From positions 6,011,001 through 6,075,000 of the forward strand of contig JAPFBL010000254.1 of the NCBI GenBank assembly GCA_026182355.1: 64,000 nt of DNA, in the 5' to 3' direction. This document shows, one piece after another, positions 57,867 through 64,000 of this stretch (its first letter is position 1; every line of letters begins with the position of its first letter). Source of the stretch: Hermatobates lingyangjiaoensis. Lineage: Eukaryota > Arthropoda > Insecta > Hemiptera > Hermatobatidae. The position numbers and the translations under genes are program-made. The notes beneath the pieces are model-generated. The model searched no databases and had not been told where the DNA came from. It worked only from the letters and a program-made list of their open reading frames with translations.

Positions 57867-60077
57867 TATTAGTAATATTAATATAATAATTAATATAATA
57901 ATATTAACATAATATTAGTAGTAATAATATATGTATTATTATTAATTATTATGAATTATTAGGTAATATAATAATAGTAATGTACATGTATATGTTAGTA
58001 CCACACAGTTTAGTAACCATCTTATTTTATAAATCAGTCTTGCCTCGTGAATTGTGGACCATTATCCCACGTAGTGAATCTTAAAAAACAAAGCTATAAA
58101 TTGCATATCAGTTATATGGATAATAATTGAAATTATTTGAAACTAAAATGTTAACTTCAATTCTGCCTAATAAATTTAAATTTCTTAGATATATTGTCGA
58201 TATATTGTGGATCTGTCTCAAATCTATTAATAAAGATGCCTTTCTAATAAAATTCAGTTAATTTGTGCCGAGAATTCAGTTAACAATGGAAGAAGAAGTA
58301 AATTGTAATTTGCTCTTGTTAAATGTCCTTATCCAAAGATTACCTTTAATAGTTACATGATACTCTAGCGAGGAGCAGTTTTTTTGACTGAAAAATTTTA
58401 GTCCCACTTCTGACTTCCTCCTGTGGTTTATTTGTATATATATATAAAGATTTCACATAAACACGTGAAATAACAATCAATGATCAAACCACAATAAGAA
58501 ATGGGAAAACAAGACTAAGATCTTTCAACCGTAACAAGCGGTCTTCGTCAGTTGGGTTTTTGACTCTTGACTTTGTGCTTTGATCATTTATATATATACT
58601 CTTCGAAAAAAATGAAAGGTCCATGTGAACAATAAAAACTTTAACACATAGGAAAGAGTAGCAGTTTGCTTCTCAACGCGAGTACTTCGCACTTCTTCCG
58701 ATGACGACGGATGTCGAAATATCGAAGTGAGTTCTGTAGTGACTTTCTGTGTTCTTTCCTATGTATTAAAGTTATATATATATTATATATATATAAAGGT
58801 CTAAACCACAGTAACAATCAAAAATGATGAAGACTGCTGTATTTTCTTGAAAAATCTTAGTCAATTTTCTGATTCCTTACAGGGGTATAGACGTTGATAT
58901 TTATTTCACGTGTTTATTGTGATATCTATGGTAGTTATATATTATTATTATTATTAAAATTAGCAATATCCTTTACACTCACGAGCTTAATGCTGGCGGC
59001 TTTGACTTCTTGGGCAAATTTTCCCTTCATCTAACTCAAATTGATGAAACAACTGTCCAAGAGACATTGTAGTGGGCTTGTCGTATAAGAGCTTTCGACC
59101 AATGAACCTCAATGAATGATGAAGTATTGGCATAAACTCCAAATAAAGGAATAAATAAGTTGTAATACCGACTTATACCTACATGGATACACAGTAAAGG
59201 TAGCATGAGAAGACCATACAAACGATTTTTCCCACTCATGAACGAAACCTACCACTGAAAATAGCCGAATTTGCCTTTGGATATATTACAAAAATAAGAA
59301 GGCACGTAACCTGCTGCTGGCAAACAGTTCATGGAAAGATAGGTCAATGCCTACCAAGCTTCAGGGTAGTCACATGCCGTACAAATATACTTAAATTATA
59401 GGAGAATGTAAAAGCCCGTCCTCTAAGAACTTCAGGTTTACTACAACAAAGCTCTACAGGGAGTAAGAGTTCATTCAAAAACCAGTGCTCTTATGAATCA
59501 TACCCAAGAGAAACATAATGTGTGGCTGACTAGAAAACAGCGGGAAAACTTCAAATCTTAGAGATTCTGCATATAAAAGAAATTATTAATAAATTCCTAC
59601 TTCTGAATTAGAAAAACGTTTTAGAAAAAAATACTTAAAAAATAATAAAATTATATAAAACAATGAAAAGTATTATATAATAGATATATCTGAATTTTCA
59701 CTTGTCTTCGGAGCGACTCACATCTATCCATCTGATGACGACGCAGTCTAGATAAGTTGTAAAGGGTATCATACTCCATTAAAGATATTAAGCAAATGAA
59801 TTCAAACGGGTTAGGAGTTTGTTAAATATAGCTTTTTTTATGTTCTACTGCAAAGTTACGAACAAAAAGAACCCTTTATGAAATTATTGGTAACAAAAAA
59901 ACAACCACATAAAGAGCATAACTAGTTTAATTGTATATATTATAAAAACATAAATTTTAAAATAAAGCAAATTTAGTGTATCATGATGAATATAAGCTTT
60001 ACACTGGCTTTACTTTATTTTCTAACAATCTTGACTTGTTTCAGAAACGTCTACATGCCGAAAAGGATGTCAGGGAA
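46587..60077 (+). CDS. 5' end of a second secreted-protein gene, possibly a tandem apolipophorin-like paralogue
   Basis: Exon 1 is 46587-46644: ATG in a good context (CACAATGG), then MDVRLVTSLLFLVAISSSQ, a clear signal peptide with a short charged n-region, hydrophobic core and small residues before the likely cut; donor G|GTACCT in phase 1. The best continuation is a 33-nt exon at 60045-60077 (acceptor TTGTTTCAG, donor GTAAGTAT) that reads in phase as ETSTCRKGCQGK. A CxxxC just after the signal peptide is how insect apolipophorin precursors begin, before a Y-x-G-x-x-Y-x-Y segment, which I do not find by position 64000. Same strand as the first gene and 4.8 kb beyond its stop. Exon 1 is well supported; exon 2 and the identity are inference. 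Another secreted protein is possible. Confidence 0.5.
46978..47165. mobile_element. Palindromic PLE-type tail pair, family A
   Basis: Left arm GTGAAATAACAATCAAAAATC...CAACCGTAATAAGCGGTCTTC and right arm ...AAGATCTTAGTCTTG...ATTGTGGTTTGATC. The right arm lacks its CTGACGAAGACC portion, so the pair is asymmetric. A TA tract follows at 47157-47169. Confidence 0.65.
47170..47321 (+). mobile_element. Single PLE-like tail between TA tracts
   Basis: Runs from the TA tract at 47157-47169 to (TA)n at 47287-47321. It contains CGAATGTCGAAATATCG and GTGAGTCTTTTTTG, the end shared with the tails at 8710, 31174 and 58680, but the CTGATGA box is replaced (CTTTTCAACGA), so the hammerhead-like core is lost. 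Confidence 0.5.
48278..48484. mobile_element. Palindromic PLE-type tail pair, family E
   Basis: Arms AATAAGAGAAATACTAGTCTCC...GATTTTATCTAGC...TTTCGAACACTTAG and CTAAGTGTTTGAAACGCGTCG...GATAAAATC...TTCTCTTATT mirror each other. The sense strand has CCCTGATGGTGAAC...TGTTTGAAACG, the 'CTGATG...GAAAC' layout common in PLE tails. No TA tract adjoins, unlike families A, C and D. Confidence 0.55.
48533..48700 (+). mobile_element. Single family A tail ending in (TA)n
   Basis: Starts at GTTGGGTTTTTGACTCTGACG, carries AAGACCGCTTGTTACGGTTG, AAAGATCTTA and GTTATTTCACG, and ends GTGAAATCTT directly on a TA tract of about 42 bases (48658-48699). There is no inverted partner, so it shows the unit from which the palindromes are built. 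Confidence 0.7.
51300..51600 (+). pseudogene. Possible remnant of PLE reverse transcriptase C-terminal part
   Basis: One frame gives TLTGFTISARFI, then SPFYKTN-stop-TVLLLTLELVSRMLSIF and KVDLEGK. This resembles the PLE segment after the RT core ('kpTfTGly..wdSfvP..yK.nlv..Ll.Ra..iCs...kEl'). Conserved YRK and WDS residues are lost and a stop is present. Weak, frame-limited evidence. Confidence 0.35.
52799..53846. mobile_element. Near-perfect ~450-bp-arm palindrome of a Penelope-like element, family A, flanked by (TA)n
   Basis: Left arm 52866 to about 53316, loop TAAGGCACTACTG, right arm about 53330-53780, with only a few differences between arms. Right of the palindrome follow the unpaired tail end GATCATTGATTGTTGTTTCA and GTGAAATCTT and a TA tract (about 53827-53846). 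On the left, a TA tract (52838-52865) separates it from a 40-base scrap of another family A tail (52799-52838). Each arm carries, from the centre outward, the C-terminal coding end of a PLE protein, a 3' UTR of about 160 bases, the CTGACGAAGACC...GTTGAAAG core and the terminal tail. Arm identity indicates a young insertion. Confidence 0.85.
53353..53545 (+). pseudogene. PLE protein C-terminus (end of GIY-YIG region), right arm
   Basis: Reads ENHHIDWTGAKFITYEK, LLRNIIESSLIKF, then INISNGLFKLDTFV and ends VDS-TAG. The pattern H.iDw..akfi..e....R..iEs.lI......iN...g...ld matches the C-terminal part of the GIY-YIG endonuclease domain of Penelope-like elements. The same sequence is present inverted in the left arm (minus strand, about 53100-53300). 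5'-truncated, with no reverse transcriptase left. Confidence 0.7.
54181..54424. mobile_element. Palindromic PLE-type tail pair, family A, flanked by (TA)n
   Basis: Arms AAGATTTCACATAAACACG...CGTCAGAGTCAAAAAGCCAACT and the mirror TTGGGTTTTTGACTCTGACG...TTTGATCATTGAT meet at about 54315 with a loop of only a few bases. The TA tract on its right edge (54409-54424) is shared with the next palindrome. Confidence 0.8.
54425..54612. mobile_element. Palindromic PLE-type tail pair, family A, diverged
   Basis: Directly abuts the previous element across one TA tract. Arms CATAAACACACGAAATAACA...CCGTAACAAGTGG and TTTTTGACTCTGACG...CATATTATGGTTTGATC. It has more substitutions than its neighbour, hence is older, although the two sit side by side. 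Confidence 0.7.
54616..55145. mobile_element. Palindromic PLE, family B, with protein C-terminus in both arms
   Basis: Arms ATTCAGGTAACTCACCACAA...GGCCTGGACTAGTGTTGACTAA (54616-54861) and the mirror from TTAGTCAACACTAG to GTGAGTTACCTGAATAT (about 54878-55118), with a loop of about 16 bases. Family B signature GCTCTGAGGCCTTTCATATT / CTGACGATGTGAATATGAAAGG sits in the outer part of each arm. The inner part encodes the PLE C-terminus (next entry). Confidence 0.8.
54882..55021 (+). pseudogene. PLE protein C-terminus, family B, right arm
   Basis: Reads LVNTSPGLFKLDEFLIEGI, then KQINTICNLIGKN and ends TLKQNS-TAA. The core N-x-S-x-G-L-F-K-L-D-x-F is shared with the family A C-terminus at 53353-53545, although the surrounding DNA is unrelated, so both derive from related PLE proteins. 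The left arm encodes a nearly identical tail on the minus strand (54712 to about 54850). Confidence 0.65.
55165..55326 (-). mobile_element. Single family B tail ending in (TA)n
   Basis: Contains GCTCTAAGACCTTTTGTCAA and CATCGTCAGAGAGCAAG, the minus-strand view of a family B tail, then a TA tract at about 55292-55326. Truncated and unpaired. A TA tract (55152-55167) also lies on its left. Confidence 0.5.
55330..55443. repeat. Short palindrome beside TA tracts
   Basis: ATTGAAAATGACACC and GGTGTCATTTATTTTCAAT form an imperfect inverted pair with a 30-base loop. It repeats the palindrome-at-TA architecture, but the sequence matches none of families A-E. Confidence 0.5.
55445..55723. mobile_element. 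Family C palindrome with a duplicated left arm
   Basis: CTCGGAGTTTGGTCAGGG occurs twice in direct orientation (near 55460 and 55552) and once inverted (CCCTGACCAAACTCCGAG near 55650). The partner strings CTTGACCACAAAATATTAA and TTAATATTTTGTGGTCAAG are also inverted. So this is a palindrome plus one extra tandem unit, ending on a TA tract at about 55710-55723. Same family as 36583-36785. Confidence 0.65.
55733..55970. mobile_element. Palindromic PLE-type tail pair, family A
   Basis: Arms ATGGTCAAACCACAATAAG...GTCAGAGTCAAAAACCCAACTC and the mirror CTGACGAAGACCGCTTGTTA...GTTTGATCATTGATTG, ending GTGAAATCTT and a TA-rich stretch. The junction carries a small CAACCCAACCC slip. The left arm lacks its outermost AAGATTTCAC end. 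Confidence 0.75.
55985..56110 (+). mobile_element. Single PLE-like tail with CTGATGA core
   Basis: CTTCCTGATGACGATC...GGGTAGAAAAATTG with AAGTGAGTGAG; CTGATGA at 56021-56027. TA-rich edges on both sides. Related to the tails at 8710 and 58610, more diverged. Confidence 0.45.
57532..57862. mobile_element. Palindromic PLE-type tail pair with the best hammerhead-like cores
   Basis: TA tract (57532-57565), arm AACTTTAAATTACACAAAGCACG...TTTCGAACTGTTGTTCGTC...TTTTAGTCTACTC-type centre, and the mirror arm ending AATTTAAAGTT; a second TA tract follows at 57835-57862. The + arm has CTGATGA (57711-57717), TGAAC-AACA-GTTC, GAAA. The minus arm has CTGATGACGAACAACAGTTCG. Stem II pairs GAAC with GTTC. Arms differ by only a few bases. 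Confidence 0.7.
58440..58600. mobile_element. Family A tail, palindrome with deleted right arm
   Basis: TA tract, AAAGATTTCACATAAACACG...CAAGCGGTCTTCGTCA, then TTGGGTTTTTGACTC fused directly to TTTGTGCTTTGATCATT and another TA tract. Most of the sense arm (the AAGACCGC...TTAGTC portion) is deleted. Confidence 0.65.
58610..58792. mobile_element. PLE-like tail with short inverted edge, between TA tracts
   Basis: Outer inverted pair AACTTTAACACATAGGAAAG (58650-58669) and CTTTCCTATGTATTAAAGTT. Inside is CCGATGACGACGGATGTCG then AAATATCGAAGTGAG, the degenerate hammerhead-like core (first C-T of CTGATGA mutated). TA tracts on both sides. Confidence 0.55.
58797..58932. mobile_element. Highly degenerate family A copy
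   Basis: CTAAACCACAGTAACAATCA, then GATGAAGACTGCTGTATT...GAAAAATCTTAGTC and TTATTTCACGTGTTTATTG keep the family A order with many changes. Follows a TA tract (58775-58796). Confidence 0.45.
59725..59770 (+). repeat. Isolated CTGATGA-type tail scrap
   Basis: CATCTGATGACGACGCAGTC followed by TAGATAAG and TTGTAAAGGG resembles the core of the PLE-like tails, but the GAAA is lost. The surrounding bases match nothing else. Confidence 0.3.
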
Positions 60078-60394
60078 GTAAGTATTTTCCCCATTATCCT
60101 TTTTATAATTGACTAGTTGATGCTCCTTTTTTTCCTTAAAATTAGATAATAAAATATAAAAATTGATGGTAATTTAATCACATAAAACTTTGGTGTAGTC
60201 AACTATACGATACTCGTATGTAAAAATATCAAACTCTATAACAACCAACTGAAATTTTGTTGTTTTTTTTTTAATATAACCATGCATACATTTTAATGAA
60301 TATGTATTTTTTGTTTTCATGTGAATATAATCATAGTATTTTAGGTATATGAAACGTATAATTATTGGTCACTCTGGCATGTTATTAATATTAA

Positions 60395-60695
60395 AACGAA
60401 GGTCCTGAATCTCTTCATATTCGCACCCTCTGCGATCATACCAGTCATATTGTGCATCCCAATGTTGTAACTAAATCCAACTAAAGATTTCAAGGTCTTT
60501 AATGACTTACATAAATGTCCATACACAAGTATTCCTCACTTCTATTCTTTTAGATGTGACTTGACAAAACCCTTATTCTCTCCAATCCGATTGGTTCCCC
60601 CATTCATATATAATGTGATCAAAGGATTCTATTTCTACTAGACAGGGAGTCTGTATCTATGTTTGATGTCAATCACAGTTTCTACTCATAGCAAT
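60395..60695 (+). repeat. Long diverged inverted repeat, left arm
   Basis: Reverse complement of 61440-61680 with many substitutions. Shared strings, in the left-arm sense, include CCCA-TGTTGTAACTAAAT, AAGGTCTTTAATGAC, AAGTATTCCTC-CTTCTAT, CTCTCCAATCC-ATTG and GAGTCTG-AT. No coding potential recognised. The 745-base spacer contains no known element except a short segment (61345-61385) that resembles 63250-63285. Confidence 0.6.
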
Positions 60696-61439
60696 TAAAT
60701 AGACAAATTTCTAATAGATGTTCTAAATATATTTTTAAATTCTCAATATTTTTTTTAAAATTTGATGATATAATATTTTTTAAAATACGAGTATAACTAC
60801 AGTTGAAATTAAATTAAGCATATAATTAATTAAATTCATTAGACCTAATTAATTAATTATATGGAATTACATTAATTAAGCATTCTAATTTAAATTGGCT
60901 TCGGCTGTTGTTTACATTCTTTAACTGCTTTGTAGTTTATTTATTTGTCTGCACTACCCATGTGAAAGGTAAGGTGTATAGTTAAAAAATGCTTGAGACT
61001 GCGGGATATCTGTATGGTTCTAAACATTTCTAAATAGTTTACTAGCACATTCCCATGTTACCCTGTTTTCTTTATTAATTTATGACTCTTCAGTATATCA
61101 GATCCAGCTCTTTTATTGAAATCAGAAAGCATTCAACCCCAGTCATGAATTGTATTCACTTTGACGCCCCCGTTAAAATAATAATCTATGAAGGGCATTG
61201 TGCGTTACCAACATATGAGTCAAAATATTAATGTTTCATCCTAATAATTTGTTTACATTTGATTTCTCATAAATGCCTCTTCATTTTGTAAAATAAACAG
61301 AAAATTAATAATTCTTGATATAAATGTCTCAGTGAAAAATGTGTTTACACTTTCTATCCTGGAGGTAGTACACATAGTAAGTAAACAAGTTGTCCCTACT
61401 CCCTTGTAGGGATAACTACAAGTTTTTGTTTTTGTTTTA

Positions 61440-61680
61440 CGACAGTAGCAGCATTACTATGAATAAAATCTGTGTTTGACATCAAATGAAGAATGCAGAC
61501 TCTCTGTTTAAAAGAGGTAGAACACGATACAATGGGATTGGAGAGGATGGAGGTTTTGTGTCAAATCATACAAATTATAGAAGGGAGGAATACTTATAAA
61601 TTTAAAGTTATTGAGGTCATTAAAGACCTTAAAAACTGAAGTTGAATTTAGTTACAACAATGGGAAGTAAGTACAGTATA
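61440..61680 (-). repeat. Long diverged inverted repeat, right arm
   Basis: Mirror of 60395-60695. Could be the second end of a large foldback element or simply a second, oppositely oriented copy of a dispersed repeat; the divergence does not allow a choice. Confidence 0.6.
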
Positions 61681-61864
61681 GTAGACATGAGAGCGAAGTG
61701 TATGAGTCGGCTGAGATTAAGACACTCAGTTCAATAAGTTTAATACTAGTCAGATTGGCCTTAAATTTCACGCGTCTTATAACTAATATAATGATTATAT
61801 CCACATGTAAACAAATGATAAATGATGATTAAAATGAATGCATAGACATATTAAAAACACAATG

Positions 61865-61945
61865 TTTTAGTTGATTGCTAAGGAGTTTGATATTATGTTT
61901 ACTTATAGCAAAGCTGCGTGTAGACCACTCCAGATTTTTTTTATT
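61865..61945 (-). repeat. Dispersed repeat R3, inverted copy
   Basis: Minus-strand order AAATCTGGAGTGGTCTACAC, GCTATAAGTAAACATAATATC, AAACTCCTTAGCAATCAACT. Matches 43370-43450 and 63120-63190. Confidence 0.5.
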
Positions 61946-62329
61946 ATGGTTTATGGTGTAGTTACCTACTCTTAATTTCCCTGTAGAGTACCTTCATAAC
62001 ATCTAGCTACCTGTGTTTTGTTTCTTTCCATCATTTTATTCTGCTTTGAAAGTTCTTACACATTACTTTTCATACTTCTAATTAATCTTGACCGATTATT
62101 TTAGTTTTCATCAGCATGAAGCCCATTAATATTTTATAACTAGGTAAACTGAAAGACTTATAATGCACATTCAAAAATCAGACATGTGCCTCCTCGGATG
62201 CTCATAAACTGACAGTTTTACTCTCTGGAGAGAACTTCTCGTAGTATCTGTAACCGGTAGCAATCATTAAAGGAAAGTCCATGTTTGTTAGCATGGATGG
62301 CGACAGCTTGATCTTAAAGCTTGCAAAAC

Positions 62330-62535
62330 AAAATTTCACATAAACACGTGAAATAACAATAAATGATCAATCCTGAATAATATCTTTTAACCGTAACAAG
62401 TGGTCTTCGTCAGAGTTGGGTTTTTGATTCTGACGATTACCGCTTGTTGTGGTTGAAAGATCTTAGACTTTTTTACCCATTTCATATTGTGGTTTGATAA
62501 TTGATTGTTATTTCACATATTTATGTGAAATCATG
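62330..62535. mobile_element. Palindromic PLE-type tail pair, family A, diverged
   Basis: Arms AATTTCACATAAACACGTG...CCGTAACAAGTGGTCTTCG and TTGATTCTGACGATTACCGC...GGTTGAAAGATCTTAG...TGTGGTTTGATAATTG...GTGAAATCA, meeting near 62415. Flanking TA tracts are eroded (TTTATATGTGTGTGTG on the right). Confidence 0.65.
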
Positions 62536-62854
62536 TTATTTATATGTGTGTGTGTACTCAACTTCACTTGATTATTTTAAAAAATGAGTATAAATTTGTT
62601 CGAAATATTAGTTTGGAATTAAATTATTTGGATTACTTCATAAAAATAATTATCATCAATTAAAAAGTAGATTTCCCATCAAGCACAATCGTTCCCAAAT
62701 AATTTAGCACATCAGCACTATGAGGAAAATTTTTGTGTAAAACATCAATTTGATCCATAAAGCATTCTGGACCGTAGCTTGGCCACAAACTTTGGATACA
62801 CACTCACCCATCCACCTACCTATACATGCACCTACTCACACACAAACACACATA

Positions 62855-63161
62855 TATATATATATATATTGGGGCAAATCGGCAGCAAATATTCTTGTAT
62901 GCAAATATTGTTGAAAGTAGCAGCAGCAGCTTCTGCTCTCATGATTTTTGAGCTGGTGGCCTCGATCTTTAACATAGAAGAATCGCCCGCAAGATCGAAG
63001 CTACCAGCTCAAAAATTGTGAGAGCAAAAGCTGCTGCTACTTTTAACAGTATTTGCATAAAAGAAGATTTGCTGCCGATTTACACAAATATTAGAACTAA
63101 CAACAGAGCAGCACGTGATGCTAAAAAAACCTGGAGCAGCCTACACTCAACTTTACTATAA
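62855..63161. mobile_element. Palindromic PLE fragment containing N-terminal coding sequence, beside (TA)n
   Basis: After a TA tract (62853-62869) the left arm (about 62876-62965, minus strand) reads RAEAAAATFNNICIQEYLLP. The right arm (62991-63161, + strand) reads KIEATSSKIVRAKAAATF, then NSICIKEDLLPIYTNIRTNN and AARDAKKTW before a stop. Both match the conserved PLE N-terminal region, as does 24852-25000. Here the inverted pair is built from the 5' part of the element and not from its tail. Confidence 0.65.
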
Positions 63162-63190
63162 GTAAACTTAATATCAAACTTCTTGGGTAT
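63120..63190 (+). repeat. Dispersed repeat R3, copy 3
   Basis: CCTGGAGCAGCCTACACTCA, CTATAAGTAAACTTAATATC, AAACTTCTTGGG. It overlaps the end of the PLE N-terminal fragment, so R3 may be part of, or nested in, that element. Confidence 0.45.
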
Positions 63191-64000
63191 ATAATATATA
63201 ATGCCTCATTTAAGCATAATATAATCGTCTAAATGGGAGTTGTTTGTTAGTCTTTCATTCCTGAGGTAGTACAGATAGTAATTGATCCACTTATCAATAG
63301 ATAAGCCTTTTTTGCATGTCACACAATTAATGGGTATACAATCATTAGTATAACTACAGGAGTAATAACATTGTGAAAAGCCAAAATGAAAATTTGCTTG
63401 TACGAAATAATTTCCTACAAGAGAGCATGGCTTTTGCTCCAATAGCCAGTGGATCTCTTACATAGTTTATCTTACCTCCTTCTACATTTAAAAATTAAGT
63501 AAAATTTTCCCATTTAGAACTTGAAACTATTTTAAGTATTTTAAAAACATTAAAAAGTTTTTGTCTGAAATGTCATAAACATGTAAGAAAAATTGTCGCT
63601 TTCAGATAATTTTTAATTTAAGATGTAGGATAATTTCATTTATTATTTTTAAATGATTTAAAATAATCATTTTTAAAAAGATTTTTTTTTATTTCTTAAT
63701 AATGTTCTATATTTTTGGTCTTAAATAAATGTATATTAAGAAAAAATATATTGGTAATTAGCCACTTTTTCGTTCTTAAATCTGGTTCAAAGTCAACTCT
63801 CTGTATAATTTTAAATTTAAAAGCTAGAAGCTTGAAATTTTTGGAAATAATGGTATAAACTATTAGATTAGAATAGTGAAAAAACTGGAAATTAGAAAAA
63901 AACATAGAAGCCCTTCTATAGGACGTAAAAGTGCATTACAAAAACTTCAATATTACGCAATAATAATGTTATTCATAAACGTAAAAAAATCAGCATCTGA
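63191..64000. other. Distal intron sequence, nothing recognised
   Basis: A+T-rich sequence with a short match (GAGGTAGTACA-ATAGTAA) to 61360-61385 and no exon that I can connect to the 33-nt exon at 60045-60077. Confidence 0.4.

Larger units (their letters stand above)
46645..60044 (+). other. 13.4-kb first intron of the second gene, dense with short Penelope-like insertions
   Basis: If the two exons belong together, this interval is intron 1. More than fifteen separate repeat insertions are listed below. The parts without a recognised feature are 47340-48270, 49000-51290, 51600-52795, 56110-57530, 57870-58440 and 58940-59690. They are A+T-rich, with no open reading frame that I recognise. 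A short minus-strand frame at 59036-59239 has no recognisable similarity. Confidence 0.45.

Noticed and set aside
52866..63085. CRISPR-like or satellite array suggested by many recurring family A units
   Set aside because: Spacing is irregular, orientation is mixed, units are separated by unrelated sequence and the host is eukaryotic; these are dispersed retroelement ends.

Overview
This is a eukaryotic, strongly A+T-rich window, almost certainly from an arthropod. The evidence is an intron-rich gene with GT-AG junctions whose product reads as a full-length insect-type apolipophorin precursor, and an abundance of Penelope-like, Helitron, mariner and non-LTR elements. Gene length, domain order and the furin site fit hexapods best, but I cannot name the species.

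Region 1 (about 1-41,800, + strand) is one large gene. I could chain 52 consecutive coding exons (525 to 41,775) with matching phases and no internal stop, giving 3,269 codons plus a stop. About 100 N-terminal residues, including the signal peptide, must lie upstream. The order is lipid-transfer (vitellogenin-N) module, RPKR furin site, beta-rich lipid-binding body, amphipathic helical block, von Willebrand D domain, vWA-like C-terminus. That is the layout of the apoLp-II/apoLp-I precursor, the protein scaffold of circulating lipophorin. Its introns carry Helitrons, a non-LTR retrotransposon end, an unnamed dispersed repeat, and several palindromic elements beside (TA)n tracts.

Region 2 (41,800-46,540) is intergenic and holds a decayed mariner-family transposase on the minus strand.

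Region 3 (46,540-64,000) begins with a TATA box, an initiator and a signal-peptide exon of a second gene on the same strand. It splices in phase, over a 13.4-kb intron, to a 33-nt exon coding for a CxxxC motif. This resembles the N-terminus of an apolipophorin-type protein, so a tandem paralogue is possible; the rest lies beyond the window. The long intron is packed with short Penelope-like element (PLE) pieces.

The most distinctive feature is a recurrent architecture: two copies of the same PLE end placed as an inverted repeat, commonly with a (TA)n microsatellite on one or both sides. It recurs in several sequence families (A-E below). Two families still encode the C-terminus of a PLE protein and two other sites encode its N-terminal region. 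Several tails carry hammerhead-like CTGANGA...GAAA cores. I propose retrotransposition into (TA)n from both strands, which would produce palindromes, as the feature most worth testing.
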